Shown: positions 8,160 through 16,464, counted from the first letter of the stretch. The stretch is DNA of 64,000 bases from Methylobacterium sp. UNC378MF (GCF_900103195.1 NZ_FMWU01000001.1:124001-188000); one strand, 5' to 3'. The notes: generated by a model from the sequence alone, not told the origin. Program-made: numbers and translations.

Positions 8160-8184
8160 AACGCGCCCTGCAATCGCAGGTTCC
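8160..8184 (-). promoter_or_regulatory. Putative EcfG promoter of the 120-residue exported protein
   Basis: Read on the minus strand: GGAAC at 8184-8180, 16-base spacer, CGTT at 8163-8160, an exact match. A start of transcription near 8153 would give a leader of about 35 bases. Confidence 0.75.
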
Positions 8185-8315
8185 TAGACTGTCTCGCGTC
8201 GACGCATCCTGAGTATTCGAACGCAGCTCGGCCGTTGGTGCGGCGGCGCACCCACGCTATCCACAGCCCCCGGATGTTGCGCAAAGGCCACCAACGACGA
8301 AAAAGCGCATTTGCT

Positions 8316-8340
8316 GGAACCTCCCGGTCCGGCACCCGTT
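8316..8340 (+). promoter_or_regulatory. Putative EcfG promoter with no gene downstream (candidate sRNA promoter)
   Basis: GGAAC at 8316-8320, 16-base spacer, CGTT at 8337-8340, an exact match. No credible open frame follows on the plus strand; an intrinsic terminator lies about 70 bases further on. Confidence 0.7.
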
Positions 8341-8346
8341 CTCTGT

Positions 8347-8437
8347 GAACCCGGCCACCTGGTCCTCCCCGCATTCCCCTTGTGCATCGGCCGGAACCTT
8401 TTCAGACGGGCTGGAGCCTTCTCCGGCCCGTTTTTTT
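8347..8437 (+). ncRNA. Candidate stress-induced small RNA next to phyR
   Basis: A segment of about 90 bases bounded by an exact EcfG-type promoter (8316-8340) and a textbook intrinsic terminator: an 11-bp stem with one G-U pair (8406-8416 with 8421-8431), loop CCTT and seven T (8431-8437). Before the terminator it carries pyrimidine-rich TCCTCCCC and TTCCCCTT stretches that could pair with Shine-Dalgarno sequences, as in CCUCC-type stress sRNAs of alphaproteobacteria. It has no start codon with a reading frame of any length. The 5' end is inferred from promoter spacing, and expression is not shown by sequence. Confidence 0.55.
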
Positions 8438-8476
8438 GCGCGCGGTTCGCCGGATCGGAGCGCCAGGACGGGCAAC

Positions 8477-8507
8477 AAAAAACCCCGGCTCGCGCCGGGG
8501 CTTTTTT
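8477..8507. terminator. Bidirectional terminator downstream of phyR
   Basis: Stem CCCCGGC (8483-8489) with GCCGGGG (8494-8500), loop TCGC, flanked by six A on the left and six T on the right, so it can stop transcription from both sides. It ends the leftward phyR transcript and backs up the sRNA terminator. Confidence 0.85.
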
Positions 8508-8571
8508 AGTGTCGCCGCTCTGGGTTGCGTGCGGCCGGGGCGAGCCCCGGAGCGACCGTGCAAACTCAGTG

Positions 8572-9375
8572 TCAGGCGGACTTGGCTTCCCGACGACGCG
8601 CCGTCTGCTGGAAGAACAGCGCCTGGCTGATCACCGCCGAGACATTCGCGGGCTGGAACGGCTTGGCGATGAGGAAGGCCGGCTCTGGCCGCTCGCCGGT
8701 GAGGAAGCGCTCGGGATAGGCGGTGATGAAGATCACCGGCACCTCGAAGGACTTGAGGAGATCGTTCACCGCGTCGAGGCCGGAGGAGCCGTCGGCGAGC
8801 TGGATGTCGGCGAGGATGAGGCCGGGGCGCTTGCCCTCGCCGGCGATCTTGACCGCCTCGCTGCGCGTACGGGCGACACCGATGACATTGTGGCCGAGCC
8901 CCTCGACCAGCGCCTCGAGATCCATCGCGATCAGCGGCTCGTCCTCGATGATGAGGATCTCGGTCGCCATGTCGGCAGCCAGTTCGCGGCCAGCCTCGTC
9001 CACGAGATCGCGGACCTCGGAGACGTCGACTCCCAGGATGATCGCCGCGTCCTCCTCCGAGAAGCCCTCGAGGCAGGAGAGCAGGAAGGCCTGCCGCGGC
9101 AGCGGCGTGATCTGGCCGAGGCGGACTTCCGCCGGCAGATCGTGCTGGACCTGCTCGCTGCGCCCGTTCACCGACAGGGAATTCCAGATCCGCGTGAACA
9201 CGCGGAACAGGTCGGCCTTGATGTTGGCGCTCCGGCCCAACGTGTCCGGCTCGTTGACGAGGGTCTCCAGGGTAGCGGCGACGTACGCGTCACCCGCCAC
9301 TTGGCTACCCGTGAGCGCACGCGCGTAGCGGCGCAGGTACGGCAGGTGCTGTACCACGAGTTGCGATGTCGACAT
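8572..9375 (-). CDS. phyR: PhyR, anti-anti-sigma response regulator of the general stress response
   Basis: Master switch of the alphaproteobacterial general stress response. It has 267 residues: an N-terminal sigma-factor-like domain (about 1-130, sigma2/sigma4 mimic, with ITPLPRQAFLLSCLEGFS and the following helix-turn-helix-like stretch) and a C-terminal receiver domain from about 138. Receiver landmarks are IIEDEP (acidic pocket), the phospho-acceptor Asp190 in LILADIQLA, and the Lys of IAKPFQ. When phosphorylated it binds NepR and frees sigma-EcfG. The frame extends to 9684, but the ATG at 9375 gives the known PhyR N-terminus. It is divergent from nepR, has its own EcfG-type promoter (9476-9500) and a terminator downstream. 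Confidence 0.95.
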   Translation of the reverse strand: MSTSQLVVQHLPYLRRYARALTGSQVAGDAYVAATLETLVNEPDTLGRSANIKADLFRVFTRIWNSLSVNGRSEQVQHDLPAEVRLGQITPLPRQAFLLSCLEGFSEEDAAIILGVDVSEVRDLVDEAGRELAADMATEILIIEDEPLIAMDLEALVEGLGHNVIGVARTRSEAVKIAGEGKRPGLILADIQLADGSSGLDAVNDLLKSFEVPVIFITAYPERFLTGERPEPAFLIAKPFQPANVSAVISQALFFQQTARRREAKSA

Positions 9376-9475
9376 TCGATCCCCTGTGCCTCGCCGTGTT
9401 GCCCGGCCGCGAACGCCACGGTGCTTGACCGAGGGCCTGCCGGGGCCGGCTTGTGTCCTGCGCAGCCTACCGCCC

Positions 9476-9500
9476 AACGCGGATGCCCGCACTCCGTTCC
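9476..9500 (-). promoter_or_regulatory. Putative EcfG promoter of phyR
   Basis: On the minus strand GGAAC at 9500-9496, 16-base spacer and CGTT at 9479-9476, an exact match. It lies about 100 bases before the phyR start and back to back with the nepR promoter, with 10 bases between the two -35 elements. Confidence 0.85.
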
Positions 9501-9510
9501 ACCCCCCGGC

Positions 9511-9536
9511 GGAACCGATCCCGGCGGGCAGGCGTT
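9511..9536 (+). promoter_or_regulatory. Putative EcfG promoter of nepR
   Basis: GGAAC at 9511-9515, 17-base spacer and CGTT at 9533-9536, an exact match, 75 bases before the chosen nepR start. Together with the phyR promoter it would place both the anti-sigma factor and its antagonist under sigma-EcfG control. Confidence 0.85.
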
Positions 9537-9611
9537 GCCGGCGCAGCCATGGCGTATGTCGAGCCGCAGCACAATGCGGCCGAGCCGACTTCGGCAACAA
9601 GGGGCGTATTG

Positions 9612-9896
9612 ATGGCGGACCAGAGGAAGGAGGCAGGCTTTCGCGTGCGCGACCCGCAGGCCGAGACTGCCTCGGATCCGACATCAGAGCCCCAAGACGG
9701 CTCCATCGACGAGGGCCGTTCCCAGAGCCCCATGCCGAGCGATCGCCCCCGGTTGCGATCGGGCCTGAGCGACCAGACCCGCAATCGTATCGCCGTACAG
9801 TTGCGGGCGATGTACGATACGGTCACGCAGCAACCTGTGCCGGACCGTTTCGCCGATCTGATCGCGAAGCTCGACAGCGCCGACCGGAAAGCCTGA
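9612..9896 (+). CDS. nepR: NepR, anti-sigma factor for EcfG
   Basis: A small anti-sigma factor that holds sigma-EcfG inactive until phospho-PhyR captures it. The conserved NepR core is at the C-terminus: LSDQTRNRIAVQLRAMYD, then QPVPDRFADLIAKL, two helices joined by the VTQQPVPD turn. The N-terminal half (about 45 residues) is polar and probably disordered, as is usual. The ATG at 9612 with AAGGGG upstream gives 94 residues; an earlier in-frame ATG at 9549 is possible. No ecfG gene follows; the next feature is a terminator. Confidence 0.9.
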   Translation: MADQRKEAGFRVRDPQAETASDPTSEPQDGSIDEGRSQSPMPSDRPRLRSGLSDQTRNRIAVQLRAMYDTVTQQPVPDRFADLIAKLDSADRKA

Positions 9897-10003
9897 GCCT
9901 GATGCATCCGCCGCTTCGGTAGGCGGGGGCCGCTCTTCTTGCAGAGATCCCGCCGGCCAGGCAGCGGCCCTCCGGGTCGGTCCCGCGCATCGGCTCAAAA
10001 CGG

Positions 10004-10030
10004 AAAGCCGCCGCAGGGGGCGGCGGCTTT
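10004..10030. terminator. Bidirectional terminator between nepR and the DUF1328 gene
   Basis: Perfect 11-bp stem (10004-10014 with 10020-10030), five-base loop, AAA/TTT at the ends. It lies between convergent nepR and the small membrane protein gene. Confidence 0.8.
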
Positions 10031-10082
10031 CTCGAAGTCCCGGATGCCGGCCCCGACCAGGACCGGCGGCTCCGGTGGACCC

Positions 10083-10259
10083 TCAGAGGGTCGGCGAGCG
10101 CCCCCGCATCAGGCCCACGACCGCCGAGATCGCGAACAGAACGATCGCCACGAAGAACACCAGCTTGGCAGCTTCCATTGCCGTGCCGGCAATGCCGCCG
10201 AAGCCAAGCAGAGCGGCCACGAGGGCGACGACGAGAAAAGTTACGGCCCAACCGAGCAT
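10083..10259 (-). CDS. DUF1328 (YtjA/UPF0391) small membrane protein
   Basis: A 58-residue protein starting [22 protein letters not shown], the hallmark of the DUF1328 family, with a second membrane helix ([18 protein letters not shown]) and a short basic tail (MRGRSPTL). These tiny two-helix proteins are often stress-induced; their function is unknown. An exact EcfG-type promoter lies upstream (10316-10340), predicting a leader of about 50 bases. Confidence 0.88.
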   Translation of the reverse strand: MLGWAVTFLVVALVAALLGFGGIAGTAMEAAKLVFFVAIVLFAISAVVGLMRGRSPTL

Positions 10260-10315
10260 GGTTCGTATCCTTGAAAAGTATCAACGCGGGCGGGCCGCGT
10301 CGTTCTGAACACGAA

Positions 10316-10340
10316 AACGCCAAGGTTTCGCTCCGGTTCC
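10316..10340 (-). promoter_or_regulatory. Putative EcfG promoter of the DUF1328 gene
   Basis: On the minus strand GGAAC at 10340-10336, 16-base spacer, CGTT at 10319-10316, an exact match. Confidence 0.8.
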
Positions 10341-10403
10341 GCCCATAATGCGAAGTCCTGTGGGCATGTAGGGGCGCGAGCACCGTCCGCGACATGGGGT
10401 GAC

Positions 10404-10428
10404 GGAACGAGACAGGGGCGCTAGCGTT
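10404..10428 (+). promoter_or_regulatory. Putative EcfG promoter of a 58-residue small protein
   Basis: GGAAC at 10404-10408, 16-base spacer, CGTT at 10425-10428, an exact match. It forms a second divergent EcfG pair with the DUF1328 promoter, 63 bases away. Confidence 0.75.
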
Positions 10429-10464
10429 CGAAGAGAGGTCTCCAGGCTCGATCCGGGAATTGCG

Positions 10465-10641
10465 ATGCTGCAATCTGCCAAGAGTGCCGTTCGATCGAAG
10501 GCCGCCGCGATGGCGGCGCGCCTCGCCGCCGTTGTCGACAGGGCCGGCGATGCCCTGCGCGCCGCGGTACTCGGTCTTTCGCCGATACCGGCCCCCGTTC
10601 CGGTCCGTGTGCGGGCCCGGCAGACGCGACGCCAGGCCTGA
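10465..10641 (+). CDS. Small basic Ala-rich protein, predicted EcfG regulon
   Basis: An unrecognised 58-residue protein. Residues 1-40 form a likely amphipathic Ala/Lys/Arg helix (SAKSAVRSKAAAMAARLAAV) and the tail is Pro/Arg-rich (SPIPAPVPVRVRARQTRRQA). The exact EcfG-type promoter 36 bases before the ATG is the main evidence that it is expressed. A GGGA element sits 9 bases upstream of the ATG. An alternative in-frame start at 10399 would overlap the promoter and is rejected. The basic, helical composition suggests binding to nucleic acid or membrane, but no function can be assigned. Confidence 0.5.
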   Translation: MLQSAKSAVRSKAAAMAARLAAVVDRAGDALRAAVLGLSPIPAPVPVRVRARQTRRQA

Positions 10642-10875
10642 CAGCCTGCGTCTCTCCCGGCAATCCGCCGCGCATCGCGGGCAACGCGCTCATCGGGCCT
10701 CCGGGGCGAAGACATCCTCCCGGGGTACGCGTCCCGCGGCAAACGGTGGCGACGCTCTCGCAGGTGGACAGTCGCGTAGGCTCGGATGGGACGGGGCGCC
10801 GCCCAGGCTCCGGAGCGATTGCCACGCCGCCGCGAAGCGTCCAATGAACGGCCGCTTCGATCGCTCGGGATCGCG

Positions 10876-11796
10876 ATGGCCGACGCAGACGAGAACAGCC
10901 TGACCTTCAATCCTTCGATGCCCCCGGCCGGCCGGCTGGACGAGGTCGCGCCGCTGATCCGGCGCCGGGTTGCGCCGAATGGCGGGCCGTTTACGGCGAG
11001 CGGCACCTGCACCTACGTGGTCGGCCGGGGCCGGGTCGCGGTACTCGATCCGGGCCCAGACGATCCGGCGCATATCGAGGCGCTGCTTCAGGACCTCGGT
11101 ACGGAGCGTGTGGAAGCCATCGTGGTCACCCACACCCATCGCGATCATTCGCCGGGGGCCCGGCTCCTGGCTGCGCGCACCGGCGCACCGATCGTCGGGT
11201 GCGGGCCGCACAGGGCCGCGCGCGCCTTGGCGGAGGCCGAGACCCCGATGCTCGATGCCAGCGCCGACCGGGCCCACGCGCCCGATCGGGCGATGGCGGA
11301 GGGCGACACCGTCGCCGGCCCGGGCTGGACCCTCGTGGCGGTGGAGACCCCTGGTCACACGATGAACCATGTCGCCTTCGCGTTGCCGGAGGCGCAGGTG
11401 CTGTTCTCGGGGGACCACGTCATGGCGTGGTCGACGACGATCGTGGCCCCGCCGGACGGTGCGATGCGGGCCTACATGGCGTCCCTCGACAAGCTGCGCG
11501 GGCGCGACGAGACGGTCTACTGGCCGGGCCATGGCGGGCCGGTGCACGAGCCCGCCCGGTTCCTCCGCGGGCTTGCCGGGCACCGGCGTCAGCGCGAGGC
11601 GGCGATCCGTACGCGGCTGGCCGCCGGAGACGGGCGGATCGCCGACATCGTCGCGGCGATCTACCAGGGGCTGGATCCCCGGCTCCGCGGAGCGGCGGCA
11701 CTCTCGGTCTTCGCTCATCTGGAGGACTTGGTCGGGCGCGGGCTCGCAACCTGCGACGGCGCCCCCCGACTGGACGGCAGCTACGCGCCCGCCTGA
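10876..11796 (+). CDS. MBL-fold metallo-hydrolase (LACTB2/glyoxalase II-like)
   Basis: Metallo-beta-lactamase fold hydrolase of 306 residues. The metal-binding motif H-x-H-x-D-H is present as HTHRDHS, followed by His in TPGHTMNH, Asp in FSGDHVM and His in WPGHGGPV, completing a binuclear zinc site. A C-terminal winged-helix-like tail (about 245-306) resembles the LACTB2 group, members of which include nucleases and thioester hydrolases. The ATG at 10876 (MADADENS) is chosen over the longer frame from 10786. Confidence 0.85.
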   Translation: MADADENSLTFNPSMPPAGRLDEVAPLIRRRVAPNGGPFTASGTCTYVVGRGRVAVLDPGPDDPAHIEALLQDLGTERVEAIVVTHTHRDHSPGARLLAARTGAPIVGCGPHRAARALAEAETPMLDASADRAHAPDRAMAEGDTVAGPGWTLVAVETPGHTMNHVAFALPEAQVLFSGDHVMAWSTTIVAPPDGAMRAYMASLDKLRGRDETVYWPGHGGPVHEPARFLRGLAGHRRQREAAIRTRLAAGDGRIADIVAAIYQGLDPRLRGAAALSVFAHLEDLVGRGLATCDGAPRLDGSYAPA

Positions 11797-11809
11797 GGGG
11801 CGCGACGGT

Positions 11810-12598
11810 TCACTTCACCGCAAGGGCGAGGTTGGCGACGTCGTCAAGATAGGCCCGGATCCGGTCGGCGTTGCTGCCGAAATCGCGGCCACCGAGTCGC
11901 GAGGCCGAACGCACGTCGATCCGCGCCCCGTCCGCGCGCGGACGAATGCGCACGGTGACGTCGTCGGGCAGGTTGAGGATCAGGCCGCGGGCCACGGCCT
12001 CGATCCGCCCGCTCCCGGTCCGGCCGCCCGGCCGGATCGCCTCGACGATCTGCCAATGCCGCTTCAGGGCCGCCTGCCGGGCGAGTTCGAAGGCCTCGTC
12101 GGCGCCGATATCGAGGGTCAGCGGCGCGATCTGCGGATAGGCGCCGCGCTGGCGCTCGCGGATCCCCGGTCCAGGATCCGCCGGGTAGCGGCCGCCGCGG
12201 GCCGCGAAGGCCGCCCGCGAGCGCGAGAAGGCGGGCGGGTTGTCGATGTCGGTGGTGATGTCGGACAGGGCCGGCAGCCGCAGACCGCGCAAGCCCAGGA
12301 AGGCGGGATAGCCGAGAACCGCAAGGGCGAGGATCAGCCCGGCGAGGGCGGCACCGAGACCGCGGGCCCCCTCGCGCCAGACCCGCACGAAGGCGAAGAT
12401 CGCGGCCGCCGCGGCCAGCACCGCGACACAGAGCCCGGCCACGAGGGCCGCGAGCGCCGCGTCGGTATCGGCACGCGGATCCCGGACCAGGATCAGGGCG
12501 ATCCCGGTAGCGATGACGGAGAACACGGCAAGCCGCCGGGCCAGTGGCCCGGCGCGGGTGACGGGTTCCTCGATGAGCAGGCGGCGCATGGGGATCAT
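11810..12598 (-). CDS. DUF1499 membrane protein
   Basis: A protein of 262 residues with three membrane helices in the N-terminal half (about 20-38, 45-70, 80-105). The soluble C-terminal DUF1499 domain contains the family's opening D-I-T-T-D-x-D-x-P-P stretch near residue 115 and ends in SNADRIRAYLDDV. Function unknown; the family is common in alphaproteobacteria and plastids. It ends 13 bases from the convergent MBL gene. Confidence 0.8.
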   Translation of the reverse strand: MIPMRRLLIEEPVTRAGPLARRLAVFSVIATGIALILVRDPRADTDAALAALVAGLCVAVLAAAAAIFAFVRVWREGARGLGAALAGLILALAVLGYPAFLGLRGLRLPALSDITTDIDNPPAFSRSRAAFAARGGRYPADPGPGIRERQRGAYPQIAPLTLDIGADEAFELARQAALKRHWQIVEAIRPGGRTGSGRIEAVARGLILNLPDDVTVRIRPRADGARIDVRSASRLGGRDFGSNADRIRAYLDDVANLALAVK

Positions 12599-12656
12599 GA
12601 AGGCGTTCGAGGCCTGATCTTAGAGCTTGGCCGGGACAGGCGCCATCGCGCGACGA

Positions 12657-14492
12657 TCACGGCGCATACGCGCGGGCGTTGCCAGGCAGACCGAGCGTGG
12701 CGGGCAACTTGAGGGGATCGGGCAGCATCGCTTCCCCAATCCGGCTGGCCGGATCGGATGACTCGACGGGGGTGACCGTCTGTGCCGTCAGGGCGCTCCA
12801 GGGTCCCGTTACCGCGAACTGGATCCCGCGGGCCGGATCGGCCTGGGGGCGCAGGACGAGATCGCCCCGGACATCGAGCCGCCGATCCGGCAGCGAAACC
12901 TGCCCGTGCAGGGTGGCGCCGACGCCGGGCCCCAGAAGCCCCGACTCGGCGATCTCGCCCACGCCGTCGACGAAGCGCAGCGTCACCACCGCCCGCTCGA
13001 AGGCGGTCCGGCCGTTCCGGCGCGCCAGGGCGCCGGGCGCCACCACACCGTTGCGATGGATGACGTCGGCGAGATCGAGGCCCGCGATGGCGCCGCCATC
13101 CATGGCGAGGGTGGCCCGACCGCCGAGATGCGCTAGGAGCTCGGTTGTGTCGCGGGCCTTGGATTCGACGGAAAATTGTCCCTGCGCGGGTCCGACCACC
13201 CAGCGCACCGCGCCGATCTCACCGAGCAGCGCGCCGAGATCGATGCGGTCGAGGCTCCCCTGCATGCGCAGGTCGGTTGCGGCCGGATCCGCCCCGCTCG
13301 TCAGGTTCACCCGTCCCTTGAACGTGCCGTCCTGGATCCGGGCCCGGTTGACGGCGACTTCCAGCGCGGCTTCGCGCACCAGGACACTCGCCGCCAGATC
13401 CTGAACCCGAACCGCGCCGGCGCGCCCCTCGGAGGCGGACAGGCGCAGGTCGAGGTCGCCCTGTGTGAACGGCGCCAGAGCGATCGACGCGGGCGCAGGG
13501 TCGAGGATCCGCGTGAGATCCGCGACGAGGGGCGTGAGGTCGAGCGTCTCGGCCGCCAGGGTTGCCTGCACCGAGAGGCGCGGCGCCTTGCCCGGTCCGA
13601 AGGCGACGGCGCCGGCTCCTTCCAGGACGTTCTGGCCGAGGCCGATGCGCAGGCTCGGCCAGGAGACGGATCGCTCGGCCGTCTCGAACCGGCCGTCGAT
13701 CGAGAACGCCCCGGCCAGCGGCGCCAGCGGAACGGCTCGGCCGATCCAGGCCAGGCTGCCCGGCAGGGAGCGCGTCTCGAACCGCACCTGTCCGGCGAGC
13801 GCGGGCAGCGCGCCGCCCTCCGCTGCCGGCGCCACCGTTCCGTCCGCCACGAGACTGCCGTCCGGCCACACAATCTCGGCCGTGAACGGGGTGCGGCGGC
13901 CCAGGGCAATCTCGGATGGCCGCAGGTGGGTCACAGTGATCCGGGTCGGCACGCCCCGCCAGGTCAGGCTGGCACGGCCCTCCGCCGCCGTGCCCCAGAG
14001 CGGCCAGGCAAGGTCAAGATCGATGTCCCGGGCCGTGTCGCCTGCGCCGAGGCGCGCATCGCGCAGGACGATCCGGCGCGGCCGGGCCGTGTCGCCCGAC
14101 CGGGCCTTCTCGACAAGCCGCGCCAAGGGCTCGTCCCAGCCGGCCGCGTCCTCCGACAGGCGCGAGCCCTCCAGGCGCAGGCCGCTCACGGCCGCCTGCC
14201 CGCCGAGGAGGCTCAGCGGATCGAGGTCGATGGTCAGGCGGCCTTCTTCCGCCAGCACCGGACCGGCGTATCCGGCGGCGAGCCGGACGCGGTTGAGGGT
14301 CAGACGCGGCCAGGGGAGGAGCGCGAGGCTCGCTGGCCCCTGCAGCGTCAGGCCGAGGCCGTAAGCCTCGAAGGCGCGGCGGGCGAAGGCCGTCACCCGG
14401 CCGTCGTCCAGGGGCCAATCGCGCAGGCCGAGACCGGCCGCGATCAGGCTCCCGAGAGCGAGGACGAAGATCGGGCGGCGCAGCGACATCAT
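12657..14492 (-). CDS. AsmA family protein
   Basis: A 611-residue protein anchored by one N-terminal helix (RRPIFVLALGSLIAAGLGL), with a long periplasmic part made of repeated beta strands (LTLNRVRLAAG, LSIDG-type repeats). The C-terminal AsmA region contains GAVRWVVGPAQGQFSVESKARDT-like strands and the GGRATLAMDGGAIAGLDL motif. AsmA-like proteins are proposed lipid conduits between inner and outer membrane. Two adjacent ATG codons (14492 and 14489) may serve as start. A second, larger AsmA protein is encoded at 59746. Confidence 0.82.
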   Translation of the reverse strand: MMSLRRPIFVLALGSLIAAGLGLRDWPLDDGRVTAFARRAFEAYGLGLTLQGPASLALLPWPRLTLNRVRLAAGYAGPVLAEEGRLTIDLDPLSLLGGQAAVSGLRLEGSRLSEDAAGWDEPLARLVEKARSGDTARPRRIVLRDARLGAGDTARDIDLDLAWPLWGTAAEGRASLTWRGVPTRITVTHLRPSEIALGRRTPFTAEIVWPDGSLVADGTVAPAAEGGALPALAGQVRFETRSLPGSLAWIGRAVPLAPLAGAFSIDGRFETAERSVSWPSLRIGLGQNVLEGAGAVAFGPGKAPRLSVQATLAAETLDLTPLVADLTRILDPAPASIALAPFTQGDLDLRLSASEGRAGAVRVQDLAASVLVREAALEVAVNRARIQDGTFKGRVNLTSGADPAATDLRMQGSLDRIDLGALLGEIGAVRWVVGPAQGQFSVESKARDTTELLAHLGGRATLAMDGGAIAGLDLADVIHRNGVVAPGALARRNGRTAFERAVVTLRFVDGVGEIAESGLLGPGVGATLHGQVSLPDRRLDVRGDLVLRPQADPARGIQFAVTGPWSALTAQTVTPVESSDPASRIGEAMLPDPLKLPATLGLPGNARAYAP

Positions 14493-14796
14493 GCTCCGAA
14501 GGGGCGGCGGCAGTGGCCGGAAGCCGGGCGCCGCGCCGGCCCCTCTGGCTGCCACGGCCCGGCAGGGTCTGCACGTCGAATGGGCAATCTAGCGTCCTCG
14601 GCCGGATTTGTCTGCCGCACCCACGCAGGGCCGCCCTGCCCTCCCCAACGCAGTGCCGGTTACGGATCGCCCGAGACCGCACGGGCCGGGGCGGCGCACC
14701 ACTGGATTTCGCGCGCGGAATCGGGGAGAGCAGGCGCGAGGACACGCGCTTCCCAAGGTTTCGGCCGGTCGGGTCCGGCGGGAAAAGGACGGTTCG
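14493..14796. other. Divergent intergenic region, asmA / CoA-transferase
   Basis: About 300 bases that should contain the promoter of the rightward CoA-transferase operon. No recognisable sigma site, operator or small gene was found. Confidence 0.5.
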
Positions 14797-15537
14797 ATGA
14801 AGAAGGTCTACACGGATGCCGCCGCCGCCCTGGCCGGCCTCCTGCACGACGACATGATGGTGATGTGCGGCGGTTTCGGCCTCTGCGGCATCCCCGACGA
14901 GCTGATCGAGGCGGTGCGCCTCTCGGGCGTCAAGGGCCTCACCGTCGTCTCGAACAATGCCGGCATCGACGGGGTCGGCCTCGGCAAGCTCCTGGACACC
15001 CGCCAAGTCCGGAAGATGATCTCGTCCTACGTGGGCGAGAACAAGGAGTTCGCCCGCCAGTATCTCGGCGGCGAGCTGGAGATCGAGTTCAACCCGCAGG
15101 GCACGCTGGCCGAGCGGATCCGCGCCGGCGGCGCCGGCATCCCAGCCTTCTTCACCAAGACCGGCGTCGGCACCAAGGTTGCCGACGGCAAGGAGATCCG
15201 GGAGTTCGACGGCGAGTCCTACGTCATGGAGCGCGGCCTGTTCGCCGACCTCGCCCTGGTCCACGCCCATACGGGGGATACCGAGGGCAATCTTCGCTAC
15301 CGGATGACCGCGCGCAATTTCAACCCGATGATGGCCACCGCCGCCAAGATGACGGTTGCGCAGGTCGAGCACCTCGTGAAGCCGGGCGAGATCGATCCGG
15401 ACACGATCCACACGCCCGGCATTTTCGTGAAGCGGATCATCGACGTGGGCGTGCGCGACAAGCGCATCGAGCAGCGCACCACGCGCAAGCGCGGTGACAG
15501 CACCCCGGCCGCGGCGGCCGGCGGCGGCACGCACTGA
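14797..15537 (+). CDS. scoA: 3-oxoacid CoA-transferase subunit A
   Basis: Alpha subunit of a family I CoA-transferase, moving CoA between succinyl-CoA (or a similar donor) and 3-oxoacids such as acetoacetate. It has 246 residues. Family landmarks: MVMCGGFGLCGIP near the N-terminus, GLTVVSNNAG, and the subunit A pattern GGAGIPAFFTKTGVGT. The ATG at 14797 directly precedes MKKVYTD and is the usual start. The C-terminal tail is Ala/Gly-rich. Subunit B starts 24 bases downstream; both are needed for activity. Confidence 0.9.
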   Translation: MKKVYTDAAAALAGLLHDDMMVMCGGFGLCGIPDELIEAVRLSGVKGLTVVSNNAGIDGVGLGKLLDTRQVRKMISSYVGENKEFARQYLGGELEIEFNPQGTLAERIRAGGAGIPAFFTKTGVGTKVADGKEIREFDGESYVMERGLFADLALVHAHTGDTEGNLRYRMTARNFNPMMATAAKMTVAQVEHLVKPGEIDPDTIHTPGIFVKRIIDVGVRDKRIEQRTTRKRGDSTPAAAAGGGTH

Positions 15538-15561
15538 TCGGACGGGAAGGGAGCGAGAACG

Positions 15562-16224
<663 letters not shown>

Positions 16225-16231
16225 GTCCGGA

Positions 16232-16259
16232 AGGCCCGGCGGCCGACGTCGCCGGGCCT
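16232..16259 (+). terminator. Hairpin after scoB
   Basis: Ten-bp GC-rich stem (16232-16241 with 16250-16259), eight-base loop, seven bases after the scoB stop. No T tract follows, so termination strength is uncertain. Confidence 0.5.
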
Positions 16260-16362
16260 CACGGTCACAGGCGTCCGGCCCCGTCTCAGCGCGCTCGAGC
16301 CGGGACGCTCCCCGCATCCGAACGCCCGACGACACCATTCACCCGGTGGCAGGGCCTAAACG

Positions 16363-16402
16363 CGAAACACCCTCTCTCCCGGCCGGGAGAGAGGGTGTTT
16401 CG
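16363..16402. terminator. 40-bp perfect palindrome between convergent scoB and fdsD
   Basis: Two 20-base arms (16363-16382 and 16383-16402) are exact reverse complements without a spacer. It lies between two convergent operons, where it can work as a bidirectional terminator. Confidence 0.75.
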
Positions 16403-16464
16403 TCGTTCTCTGCCGGTCTGCTCAGGCCGGTCCCGAACCGGAAGCCGTCGTCGCGGCAACCCGA

